In this document: one piece after another, positions 46,143 through 56,552 of the stretch
How positions within the stretch are numbered: position 1 is the first letter of the stretch
How the letters are laid out: each line of letters starts with the position of its first letter
Source of the DNA: Neurospora tetraspora
Taxonomy: Eukaryota; Ascomycota; Sordariomycetes; Sordariales; Sordariaceae
Length of the DNA stretch: 64,000 nucleotides
Reading direction: 5' to 3'
Assembly (NCBI RefSeq): GCF_033439725.1
Contig: NW_026944384.1
Span: 806,001-870,000 of the forward strand
Notes under the pieces: model-generated
Seen by the model: the letters and a program-made list of their open reading frames with translations, nothing else
Told to the model about the DNA's origin: nothing
The model's database searches: none
Made by a program: the position numbers and the translations under genes

Positions 46143-49100
46143 ATGCCTTCCACTCAAAAAACGCAAACGCGGAAAAGAGCATGCGATTCGTGTCACCGGC
46201 GAAAGGTGTGTTAATGTATCAAAATGTTGTGCTTCCATGGGATCTTGTGCTAATCCCATTTGTAGATCCAATGTGACAGCGCCGATGTGCCCTCGTCCGT
46301 TTCCAACTGCAATTGGTGCCATCACCATGGCATGACGTGCACCTTCAATCGCCGTGTGGTCGGACGGAAAACGTGGGCTCGGGATCATGAAAGGAACTCA
46401 ACCTCACCAGCAACCCCCTCTGCCCCCTCTGCCGGCCCCTCCCCCTCATCGGCTGTCGTCGACGTCAGTAGTGTCGGCCCCTCTTCCTCTGATCCCCGTC
46501 CCCCTCCCCCTAACGCACCCCAATCTCAACCGCAACCGTACCAGCACCAGCACCAGCCGCATCCGTCACCACTCCCACCACATCAACAACTACCACTGCC
46601 ACCCCTGGCCGCCCATCTCGGCATCTCGTCAAGACCAGTATCGAATCCCGATCTTGGGGACTCCCACCATCGTCACTCATCATCTCTCTGGATCGATCGA
46701 CGACAGGGTCTATGCTCAGCACCTGGACCCTTACCACCCACACTCGCGTTCATCGTCCGCTGCCTCGACGCCTTCGGGAACATCAACATCTGGCTTTGGT
46801 GCCCCTCCTCGGCCAGCTTCCCGTTCTGGAGGTAGCAGTTATCACGCCGACCACACACACCATACGAACCATACCCCTGCCCAGTATCAACACCAAGCAC
46901 AACATCAATATCAACATCAAAACCAACAGCACCAACACCAACTCCAACAACAACCACATCGACAACCCGACCAAATACACCCCGTCTACTCCCACTTCCC
47001 CGTCCCCAACCCCGGCTGCGGCTCCTACTTCAGCAAGCTCCACTTCGCCGGCTACCATCTAGGAGAAATCTCCTCCTACAACGGCATCCCCTTCTTCTCC
47101 GAAGACGGGCAAGCATGGATCCGTTCTCGCACCGGTCAACACGCCTCCTTCCCAGCGATATGGGGTGACGTTCCCCCTTGGCAGACGCGGCCCAGCGTCG
47201 ATTCTGTTTTCCTCGGCAAGGTGGCAGAAAAGCCTATAGGGCAGCTCGAACTACCTGATCGCAAAGTCGTGGAGCAGTACTTTTCTTTCTTTATAAGCTC
47301 CGAGTTTCGACTATCGTTTCCGCTGGTTGATCCGGTGTTGTTCAAGCAGACAATGGATGTGGCTTATGAACATGGGGAACGGGTGACGAATGGGTTGGGT
47401 TTTGAGCAGATCACTGCCAAGGCGTGCGTGTTTGCGTTCTTGTCGGTCATTTCGCTACTGGAGGCCGAGAGGACGGAGAGGTTCCCGGATATCCCGAGCA
47501 TTGACACGGATATGATGGCTGCCAAGGCGCAGATGCTTTTGCCGCTGACTATCCCGGCGCTGGATATCACAAGTCTACAAACGTCTTTCATGCTCTGTCT
47601 GTACCAGCTCTTTTTGGGACAGGTCCAATCGTCGGCTATGCTTTTGGCGTTCGCTTGCCGGATCATGTTCATGCTGGGAGGACATAAACTCTCTAATGAT
47701 TCGTGGCTACCAACTCCTGAGTCTCGTTCAGGGAGTGGAACGACAACACCGGCTTCAGCACCAGTGGACATCGCAGACCGCAAACGCCGTCACCTCCGCA
47801 AGCTCTTCTGGCTCTGCTACTACGTCGACACCGACATATCCCTCCGAACAGGCCAACCCCCTTCGATAGACGACGACCACTGCGACCTCTCCTTACCACC
47901 GGGCTACATCGAAATCCAATACCTCGATCGTCGCGAGCTGGAAGCCCTCAAGGAACGGCACTTCTACCCCTTAAACTCCTACCCCAACATGCCCTCCCCC
48001 TCCCCCTATCCCTACAACCAAGGAGCAGGACAATCCGGTCCCAACCCCTCCAAACCCTCCGGTACTCCCACAACCATGACATCAGCAGCCCAAGGACATC
48101 GAATCAGACACCCCTACCTCGGACACTCCTACCCCGGACTAGACGAAACCTCCGTCCCCGTTCTACCAGGTGACCTCCGTCTGACCCTGATAAAATCCAA
48201 AACCTGCAAACTTCTGTACTCCGCCTTGGCCCTGCGCAAGTCTGACGCCGAGTTGTTGCGGGACATCCGCGAGCTGGACGACGAACTGGAAAGGTGGCGG
48301 TTATCAGTGCCGGAACGGTATCGGCCTGCGCTTTCGTTGCCTAGAACTTCACCCCCTGGGGGTTTGCAGAGGGCACAGGGGCAGGAAGGAAGTCAGAAGG
48401 GGAGTGGTGGGGGATGTTATTTTCAGGTACCTGGGCGTAAGCAGGAGCAGGAGCAGGAGCAAGGGCAGGGCCAGGGACAGAAGCAGGGGCACGGGTATGG
48501 CAAGAGCTACGACCACACCATGTCCGCCGAGAGCGTCCGGACCATCCTTATCAACCTACAATACCACCATCTGGTCGCCACCATTCATCAAGCGACTGGT
48601 CGCTGTAGAGCCTGGCAGAACAGGAGCTCGATGCTGGAGGAGAACACGAACGCGAGGACGGGGGAGATGTTGATGGAGGGCGTCAGCTCGAGTCTGGCCC
48701 TCTCGGTAGAAGCAAGCCGTTCAACGCTGATCTACCTACGCTCCGTTACACGCGCCCTGCTAGGAGAAGCGTTTTGGTAAGTCCATTGTCCCGCCCACCA
48801 CACTCATCCACAGTCCCCCCCCACTTTACTAACAAACCATCCCAGGGTAATAATCCTCTACCCAATGTCAGCAGTAATGACCATCTTCTGCTCCATCCTA
48901 CTTAACCCCTTAGACCCACAAGCCGAAGACGATTTGCGGTTGCTAGAATCCGCTCCGGATTTGATCAAAGGGATACGCATCCGTCGACCGACGCAGACGG
49001 AACTGCTGCACTTGAAGACGGTGGATGAGTTCATGGGGGAGTTGATGAGGTTGGGCGGGTGTGCGATCAGACGGGCGAGGGAGGAACAGAAGGAGAGGGA

Positions 49101-49203
49101 GAGGGAGAGGGAGAGGGAGATGCAAAGGGGAATTGGGGGAATGGGATATCGGTTGCCGGAGTTGAGTGAAGCTAGTGGTGGGGAGGGGTGGAGACGCGGA
49201 TGA
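46143..49203 (+). CDS. Zn2Cys6 fungal transcription factor
   Basis: Four exons (46143-46205, 46266-46627, 46707-48776, 48846-49203) give 950 residues and keep the frame exactly. The binuclear zinc cluster is split by intron 1: RACDSCHRRK, then IQCDSADVPSSVSNCNWC and MTCTFNR supply all six cysteines. Then come Ser/Pro-rich and His/Gln-rich linkers (about residues 130-260), the fungal-specific regulatory domain (about 300-560) and a Glu-Gln/Arg-Glu-rich C-terminus. Intron 2 (46628-46706) is inferred because it is needed to change frame; its donor is GTCAAG, which is weak. The zinc cluster resembles carbon-source regulators such as COL-26/BglR from memory only. It is divergent from the ABC pump and could act on it. 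Confidence 0.85.
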
Positions 49204-49635
49204 TTAAGGTATGCCGGGGAGTATATTGTGAGGGTGTTGGATGTGGAGGAAGAGGTGTTTGTAAGATTGGAGGAACTTGTTCCTGTTTTGTTGGCTTATG
49301 CGGTTCTGTGCATCAAAGGTGATGTGATGATGGATGGGGGACGTATAAAAAGGCAGGCCGGGATGGAGGAGTCATGACCGCAATGTTTTTGTTTCGCTTG
49401 GATAGAAAAGGGCATATACTAGGAAACATAACCTAGATGTCGTAATGTGTTTGAGGAGTGGGAAAACGCTTGACGAGGGTATCAACCTTTACAACTACCT
49501 TACCTACTACCTCTACGATTGATATGCTGGTCGCCCAGCGTCAACCTGTCTAGAGGGCGGATATGGACATGGACAGTTGGCTTCACAGTGATGCTCTTTC
49601 AAGGACAGGACAGGACTGGTCTAGCAGACTGGCGG

Positions 49636-49872
49636 TTGGACATCGGAGGAGTTACTTTCACTGCACAGCGGTAGCTTCATTTGCTGGACCAGACGCTGCA
49701 AGTGGGGGCACCACATGGCGATGTTTCTTTGGCGTGTTGGTGTTATGGGTTGGCAGTTGGACATCGAAGAAGTTACTTTCACTGCGGTAGCTTCATCTGC
49801 TAGACCAGACGCTGCAAGTGGGAGCACGACATGGCGATGTTTCTTTGGCGTGTTGGTGTTATGGGTTGGCAG
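49636..49872 (+). repeat. Tandem duplication, unit ~120 bp
   Basis: Unit 1 (49636-49756, 121 bp) and unit 2 (49757-49872, 116 bp) are directly adjacent, about 93% identical apart from a 5-bp gap. Confidence 0.9.
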
Positions 49873-50184
49873 TTGGTGTACGTGCCTCATGGTTTGCCAG
49901 CTAAAAGCTTGTTCCTCGCCATCCATGCCTTTGTCATTTGGGGGATAAGAACAGGGCTGGGAGCGTCGTTGGGTCGTTAGTCGATAGGGGCATAAAGGAG
50001 ATTGATCTTGGCACAAGCTATATGTACCCCTACCTAGCCAACAAAGCCGCCACACATGGTAATACCGACACCAACGCCAGCGAGGATTAGTACGCGTCAA
50101 CTAACACCACTACCTTATTCATACAAAGCATCTCCTGATGATCACAGGAGGCATCAAGTGAACAACAGAGCGCTTCGATGCTGT

Positions 50185-50376
50185 CAACATCCAACACACA
50201 ATGTCCAAAGCTTGGTTGGAAGGCGTCTACTAATCACGATGTTCTTCGTGTTGGAGTTTTCGAGGACAACGTGATGCTGCCAACATGAACATCCAACACA
50301 CAATGACCAGAGCTTGGAGGGCGTCTACTAGTCACGATGTCCATTCTCACTTGGTATTGGAGTTTTCAAGGACGAT
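50185..50376 (+). repeat. ~85-bp direct repeat pair
   Basis: Copies at about 50185-50270 and 50288-50376 share aacatccaacacacaatg, gcgtctacta, tcacgatgt and ttggagtttt in order, with small gaps. Confidence 0.8.
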
Positions 50377-50669
50377 GAGAACTGCCTCTATGCGTTTAGT
50401 TCTATAAGAACCCCGAGTCCGAAGTCCAAAAGTTGGGCGGACACAATCTTAAATTCATCAGACCATCGGCGCTGCGACAACTTCCATCCAGAGCGTCCCA
50501 TACATCCGCAAAACACCAGAGAACTCCAGCCGCCTCCGAGTGTTTCTAGCGTTACGAAGATCCCCTTTGCTTCCAACCAGGCTGTTCGAATCTCAGCCAC
50601 GTCAAGCTACCCCAAATAGCACATCACATCCACGCTTGCAAGAATCAAGCTGAGGCACCGACATTGACA

Positions 50670-51380
50670 ATGTGCAAGGTCTATGGCGACTACCATCCCA
50701 AGTGCGGGTGTATCATCGCAAGAACCGAGCTCTGTGATGCCGTTCGTTTAGGAGAAAACCCGCCACCCTTGCACGATAGCTTCAACCCGTTTGAATACAA
50801 ATGTGTTGTCGCAGATTGGGTTGTCAAGCACGGGCAGTGTCGTGGCAAGAAGTTAGGTTTTTGCAACCGTGGCCATCATATCGAGCCGACGACGACAACG
50901 ACTCCCGAATCCAGTAACACGGAAGCTTCTGAATCCACCATTATGGAAAAGCTTGTCACCATTGTTACAGGCAAGAAAATACCGGGGTTGGAGGAAGCAC
51001 TCGAGAAAAAAAAGGGGAAAACCAAAGAGGAGAAGGAAATGGATTTGGCTTTGCGCGATGAGGGGGTGCGGCAACTGAATGAGGAGCTCGCAGAGCTCGG
51101 TGAGGAGATACGGAAGAAAAATAGGCCTACTTACTTGCTAGGGTGGATGAAACTGGTGCCCATGGACTCCTGGGGCTTCAGTTGTAGCCTAAACTGTGAA
51201 CTTGAGGGGCATAGGGACTTTAAGACTTTTCGTTCCCGGTGGCCTAAAGATGATTCAAATTGGATGTTGAATCCACCTCGTGTCAGGGAATCTCTCGGAC
51301 GTAATGACGATTTGGTTTTTGGGTACCTTTCTTCCAAGTATGGTACGAAAGGTGTCCGCGAGCCGCCTCGGTCAAAGTAA
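50670..51380 (+). CDS. Small Cys-rich protein, MC...C / C-x2-C family (member B)
   Basis: A single exon of 236 residues from the ATG at 50670, chosen because it gives the MC amino terminus seen in the relatives. The N-terminal domain (residues 1-75) has MCKVYGDYHPKCGC, then a Cys near 24, KCVV, GQCRGK and FCNRGHH, a pattern suited to zinc binding. A Thr/Ser linker and a charged Lys/Glu helix (about 90-155) follow. A C-terminal part has two further cysteines (FSCSLNC). There is no signal peptide or membrane span. The function is unknown. It is the first of three such genes within 2.8 kb. A chance resemblance is unlikely given the repeated MC-x7/8-C plan. Confidence 0.7.
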   Translation: MCKVYGDYHPKCGCIIARTELCDAVRLGENPPPLHDSFNPFEYKCVVADWVVKHGQCRGKKLGFCNRGHHIEPTTTTTPESSNTEASESTIMEKLVTIVTGKKIPGLEEALEKKKGKTKEEKEMDLALRDEGVRQLNEELAELGEEIRKKNRPTYLLGWMKLVPMDSWGFSCSLNCELEGHRDFKTFRSRWPKDDSNWMLNPPRVRESLGRNDDLVFGYLSSKYGTKGVREPPRSK

Positions 51381-51809
51381 GGTAGATGGAAACGATGGTA
51401 GCCCTGGAGGCATTACCGTGGAGCTTCTTACAAGTATGAAATACCTAGGCAGGTACCTAGAGGTAGAAAGAAAGCAATCAGGCGTTGTTGAAATTTGATA
51501 TGGCGTCACTGCCCGCTTTTCTCAGAAGATGGTGGAATCACAACGCCAAAGGCAGGCAGCATGAAGCCCGAAGATCGCGGATCCGGAATGTCAAATAACT
51601 CCATGTAGAGGTACTTGCAAGTCAAAGCATCGTTTCTCATTCCCAACGCTCAGTTCCAACAATCCGGCAACCGTACCTACCTACATCATCAGTCACACCG
51701 TCCAGTGCCAACACCAACAACTTCCACTCATTTTTATCTCCCCTTCACCTCACTCACCCTCACCCCGGCTCTGCTCGTCCTCCCTACGTTAAACACATCC
51801 TCACCGTTA
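51381..51809. other. Intergenic, no gene seen
   Basis: The stretch holds the 3' ends of two convergent Cys-rich genes. The 51615-51800 region is pyrimidine- and AC-rich with no coding signature. Confidence 0.5.
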
Positions 51810-52052
51810 TCACCCCATCGCTGCCCCCCTCCATACATTCGCCGTCCTCTCCCTAGCCTTACAACTATCACACATCCCCTCCTCCTTCGTGTTCGTCACC
51901 GACGTCTGCCCGGCCTTACATCCACCAAAAACCAGAGGGGAGGCCGTATACTGGGAAGTGAGCACTTCGTAGCAGGTGCTCCGGTCGACCTCGGATTTGA
52001 TCAGCGTCTTGCAGCGGGAGCATTTGATTTCGTTGTAGGTTACTGTGCACAT
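51810..52052 (-). CDS. Small Cys-rich protein, MC...C / C-x2-C family (member C)
   Basis: A single exon of 80 residues. It begins MCTVTYNEIKCSRC, has a lone Cys in STCYEV and another in GGCKAG, and ends with MCDSCKARER and a short basic tail. The spacing MC-x8-C-x2-C ... C-x2-C follows the plan of members B and D. It has no secretion signal, so it is probably intracellular. It is convergent with member B. It is small and compact enough to be a single zinc-ribbon-like unit, but this is inference. Confidence 0.65.
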   Translation of the reverse strand: MCTVTYNEIKCSRCKTLIKSEVDRSTCYEVLTSQYTASPLVFGGCKAGQTSVTNTKEEGMCDSCKARERTANVWRGAAMG

Positions 52053-53021
52053 TTTGGTGGAATGGGGCTGGGTTGGTAGATGGGGCTGGTGAGGGTGTTG
52101 GTGGTTGAAAGGGGGTTGTAAATGGGGTGGTGCGCGTGGGCTGATAGTATTGTTGTAGGCTTAGTATGGCGGTGTGAATAGAAATAAACTCTTCGGGTGG
52201 CTTCGTTACCCATAAGGAAAGAATAGAAGGGGACTATTGTGTATTGAATTGTCTTTGCTTTGGCTCTTATAGTGCAAGTTGAGACGTTCTTGCTGCTGCG
52301 CTTCTGTTTCATGATCGTGCATGATGAGGCCGATGGATCATTGAATGTTGACCATTCCCAGTGGCAAGGCGTGTGAGTGCTGTAACTGAACTTTCATCCA
52401 AAGATGGACCGAGGTGACAGCCAATGAATCTGGAAGGTTTCAATTACCTACCCACGTGCTGTGAGTCTGTGTCTCATGGCGGCTCTTAACTCGTCTGGTC
52501 TTAAGTGATAGAGAAGGCTTTACACAGGTCCGTGCCTAGAGGTGCGAAGAGTACCACAATGGTATCTGACAGGCCTAGACGTCAGAGATAGGATGGAAGA
52601 GAAGTTTAACGCATGCACCTGACATTTGTGTTGTTCTCTCGTCAATAACACTCGCTAATGGCTGTACTGTCGACTCCGCTAGGAACATCAGATAGCAGAA
52701 TCATAGGACCCGCGTGATAGCTTTTGTACGCGTTTTGATTCAGGTTGAACTTAACGAGACCGAGTTATTGTGAAGCCAGAACAATAGCACGAAGAACCAC
52801 TTCCTCCTTTTTTCCTCCAAGGAGGCTCAAGAGAGAGGTATAAGAGCACCTCCAAGGACCTCCTTCTCCTCTCTTCCAATCGCACCTTGAACAACACCCC
52901 AAGAAACAAGCAAAGCATAGACGCACTCCACGTAAAAAACAACCCACGCAACAAGCAAAGCAAAGCAAAGCAAAGACTTACTCACTTCAAGCAAAAAAAA
53001 AACAACGAAGACGACAACAAG
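52053..53021. other. Divergent promoter region of members C and D
   Basis: About 970 bp between two Cys-rich genes transcribed away from each other. The 150 bp before 53022 are rich in CAA/AAG and lack an ATG in good context, consistent with a 5' UTR (acaacaagATG at the start). No gene was recognised. Confidence 0.5.
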
Positions 53022-53426
53022 ATGTGCACCAAGAAGCAATACTTCTTCACCCTCTGCGGCCACACCGAATGGTGCGAGTCGCAGTGTCAGACCAAGATGA
53101 AGCGCACCCTGATGGACCCCAAGGACAAAGATTACCCCCCGCCTTGCGTCCCCGTTACGGAGTTCAGCGACCCCATCAGGCTGGTGGGCAAATGCAGCAC
53201 TTGCCGCCCCAGTGCTCCCATTGCTCCCAGTGCTACCAGTGCTACCAGTGCTACCAGTGCTACCAGTGCTACCAGTGCTACCAGTGCTACCAGTGCTACC
53301 AGTGCTACCAGTGCTACCAGTGCTACCAGTGCTACCAGTGCTACCAGTGCTACCAGTGCTACCAGTGCTACCAGTGCTACCAGTGCTACCAGTGCTACCA
53401 GTGCCCCTAGTGCTCCCACTGCTTGA
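53022..53426 (+). CDS. Small Cys-rich protein with Ala-Thr-Ser repeat tail (member D)
   Basis: The frame encodes 134 residues. The frame is open upstream, but the ATG at 53022 gives the MC start shared with the family. Residues 1-66 contain [18 protein letters not shown], then SQC, PPC and GKCSTCR, giving a possible zinc-binding unit. The rest of the protein is 19 exact Ala-Thr-Ser repeats, encoded by a perfect 9-bp array, followed by a short SAP-type end. Such a tail is likely flexible and could be O-glycosylated if exported, but there is no signal peptide. Array length is expected to vary between strains without breaking the frame, since the unit is 9 bp. Confidence 0.7.
   Translation: MCTKKQYFFTLCGHTEWCESQCQTKMKRTLMDPKDKDYPPPCVPVTEFSDPIRLVGKCSTCRPSAPIAPSATSATSATSATSATSATSATSATSATSATSATSATSATSATSATSATSATSATSATSAPSAPTA
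53232..53402 (+). repeat. Perfect 9-bp minisatellite, 19 units
   Basis: GCTACCAGT is repeated 19 times without a visible mismatch, in frame within member D. The lack of synonymous change points to recent expansion or ongoing slippage or homogenisation. Confidence 0.95.
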
Positions 53427-53696
53427 AGAATGAGAGGAAGGGGTCCAGGTGTGGCCCGGCCTGGCAAGGAATGATGGGAGATAAGAGGTAAATTATTCCT
53501 GATCGCAGATGTAGTGTCGTTTTTTTCTAACTTGTTGACAGGGACGCGAGTGATGGAAGTTTGCCGACTAAGGCTGGTTGTGGAAGAACCAGACTAGGGA
53601 ATGAGGTGGAAGAATCTGGCTGGAGAACGTGGTGGAAAGATCATGGACGACTGACATACCCGTAGATAGTTCCAGCAATACCAACTAAACTTTCCT

Positions 53697-55430
53697 CTAA
53701 GCCTTCCTCTTCTTAGCCGCAGGCTCATCCTTCTCTTCCCCACCCTTCGCCTGCTTCAACTCCTCCTCCTCCCTCTGAACCCACGCCACCGCCTCCCTAA
53801 TGATCCTCTTCTCGCCCGCCCTAACCCACACAGCCATCTCCTTCCTCGTCGTCGGTCTCCCGCCCTCAATCCCCTGCAACACCTTCTCATCCTCCTCCAG
53901 ACTCGTAGCATACTGCCCTTCCCTCTCCTCCAACGCTTTCCTCACGCCACCCAACAAGATCTCCTTCTTCACAACCTTATTCCCCAACGCCTCCGCCACC
54001 GCCCTATCCCCCGTCCCGACCACCTTCTTCACAACCTTCAGGTACACCTTCACCTGCTCCTCCAGCTCCTCCGGCAGCCCCAAAAACTCCGCTTCACCGT
54101 GCACTTGCCCCTCAGAATCAGGATCCTCGCTTTGGCGTTCCAAAACAAAACTATCCTCCCACTCTCCTTCCTCTTTTTCTTCCTCAAGGAGCTCATCAAC
54201 CTTACTCCAATCCACCTCCTTCTTCCGTCCCTTCACCCCTTCCACCATTTCTTTCAGTCCTCCTTCCACCAACTCCCACCCCAACTCCACCACATCGTAC
54301 CTAGCATGGTTCTTCGTGACATACCCATACCGTCTCAACAACTCCGCACTACTCAACGGGCCATAGTAATTCAAAATCTCCTCCCCTTCCTTAATTTCCC
54401 TTAGCGAAGTAGCAGTCAGACACGCCTCGCCGTGATTAATGTGCGCGTTAAAGACTGCGTCGGCATTGAGCATATCGGCCATGGGGACCATGCCCATGGT
54501 ATCATTCTGCGCAGCAACCTTATCCTCTACCCAACCATCCTCTTCCTCTTCATCCTCATCATCTTCCTTGGCGAGATCAAAAGCGTAGGCCATGATCGCT
54601 GATCCCATCCTATGCCCCAGAGCCAGGAGTTCCTCCTCAGACAACTTCTTCTTCTCGGCCGCCGGGGAATCAGCAGGGTAGAAAGCGGCTTCGTTCTCCT
54701 TCACAACCTTGACAATCTTCGTCCGGATCATCTCATCCGCCTCCTCCTTCCCGACCTTCGGCACCAGCGCGCTGGCCTGCAACTCGCCCAACTCTTCGCC
54801 AGTCCAAAACATGGGGGTGTCGAACTTTTGCGGCAAAACCGACAAATACGGAAACCAGGCCGATGCGGAACCCTGGAGGTACTCATGGATGAGGATCAAG
54901 ATGAGGAGGGTCCAGGAGTCCTGAGAGTTGGGGTCTTCCTCCTGGTCCTCTTCGGCTGCGGGGACGTCGTCATCGTCGGCGGTGTGGTTCTCGGTTTCCT
55001 CGGCGACAGTGGGTTCGGCGGGTCCCTTGAAGAGGAAGGGCAGCTTGCTGGCGAGGGGGGAGGTGGCGGCGCAGAGGATGGAGGGGCGCGGGATGGTGAA
55101 GAGGGTTGTGTCGGCGGGGATGGGGGCGGTTGCGACTGGTGGGTGGTGTTAGTGAGGATTTATGATGGGGAAGGTTCATGATGTGAGCCGTGAGTTTGTC
55201 CTGGACTCGGAATGAGACAGGTGATGGACACTCGACGATATCTCGTGACTGCGTAGAGATGAGGAAAAGAAAAACTTACTGATGCCACGGCCGGCACTCT
55301 TGTCTCTCAGATCAACGAGCTTGATGTCCTTGTGAAAGGTGGCGCCGGGCTGGCTGGTGAACCATTCGAGGAACTTATGAGTTTGCTGCTCGAAGTCACC
55401 GACGGGTACGGTATCCGTGGTGGTGGGCAT
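53697..55430 (-). CDS. SET-domain protein lysine methyltransferase (RKM4/SETD6-like)
   Basis: Exons 55430-55280 and 55135-53697 join across a 144-bp intron (GTAAGT...CACCAG) to give 529 residues. The start is the ATG at 55430. The N-terminal SET part shows LVDLRDKSAGRGI followed by IATAPIPADTTLF, as in the Rubisco-LSMT-like family. The insert carries DSWTLLILILIHEYLQGSAS, and the SET core ends with VPMADMLNAD, a Cys-x-T-A-T strand, EILNYYG and ELLRRYGYV. A helical C-terminal substrate-binding domain rich in Glu and Lys follows, with a basic PAAKKRKA end that looks like a nuclear signal. The family methylates ribosomal proteins (Rkm4) or nuclear targets (SETD6). The exact substrate is not clear. 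Confidence 0.82.
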
Positions 55431-56552
55431 GATGGGCAACGGCTGTAAAATGAGTGGAATGGTTGTTTAAGTCCAAAGGAACAATCGGCGATATTCCGAT
55501 GAAGAATATTTGCAAGGGTAGGTGGGAGGTTGTAAAGTTTTGAGATTTTGCAAGTCGCCTTTGTGAAATGGTGAAATTTCCAGAAGGCCGAGACTGCTCC
55601 AGCGATCTTCGGTCTCGTCAGTGGATTGGAGGTGGCTCGTGCACATCTGACACCTGGTGAGGGTTAGGGTTGCATTTGCTCCTCGCCCGCCACGGTTGAA
55701 GATGCGCTTGACGGAGATAAACAAAGAAAAAGGGGTAAGACAACTGACTGGTTATGTGGAAATAAACATAGAGCAAAGTACAACGTGTCATCGCTTCATT
55801 GTGCCCTGTAGGCTGGTGTTCAGGTTGACAAATGAGTCATTGGCTTATGGTGTTCTTTTTGACTCTTGTGCGTGATGTGCTTTCCTCTGTCTAACTCAAA
55901 TCGTTGATGCCCGCCTCAGGAAGGTTGGGAAATACTCTTGTCTGTCGCTGGCCGCCAATGTATGCGATATCACGCTTTTCCACCGTCAGATACCGAGATG
56001 TGTTGCCTTTTGGGGAAGGGAGTGCGGTACGGGGTTGAGTACCAGTGAGCAAGAACGAGTGTGAGGAACGCCAGAAAGTCCTGAAACTGGCCAAGCTGCT
56101 CCGGGTGTGAAGATGGTTGATGGTTGTCGGAGAGTTGCTGACGATCGGGTCCTTTGAAGGTTGGCAAGTTACCGCTGGTAATGCGGTACGTTGTGGTCTG
56201 CCGGCTGTTGAGTTCGAGCGAGTGAGCTGTACGTTTCTCTGCCGGCTCCTTCGTGGTCCGATATCATGTCGTTTGCTTTCTCTGCTGTTAGCTCCACGGT
56301 TAGTCCATAACATGCAACACACTTCAACTTCCGCGATTCTTAAAAAGCAATGTCGCAGCCCTCAAATGACTTGACAAAACCATCTTGCATGCAAACAATA
56401 ATCATTCTGGACTCCGGCCCGCAGGCATGAAATGGGTATGCGGGATTATGCCAGCCTCTATGCCCATCGATATAGTACAGGGGTGTATACAATAAAGGGA
56501 TGCTTCTCTTCTTTCACTTCCTCTTTTCTCTCCTTCTCAAGAGGAGCGCATC
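55431..56552. other. Intergenic, no gene seen
   Basis: The region upstream of the SET gene contains a telobox-like gggttagggt at 55661-55670. Frames such as minus 55891-56322 have no domain and poor texture. The right end should include the 3' UTR of the mL57 gene. Confidence 0.5.

Larger units (their letters stand above)
49204..50669. other. Intergenic region with two local duplications
   Basis: No gene was recognised. Short frames here are created by the duplicated blocks at 49636-49872 and 50185-50376. The last 300 bp probably contain the promoter of the Cys-rich gene at 50670. Confidence 0.5.

Noticed and set aside
53232-53402. CRISPR-like repeat array
   Set aside because: The units are 9 bp with no spacers and lie inside a eukaryotic coding frame; it is a minisatellite.
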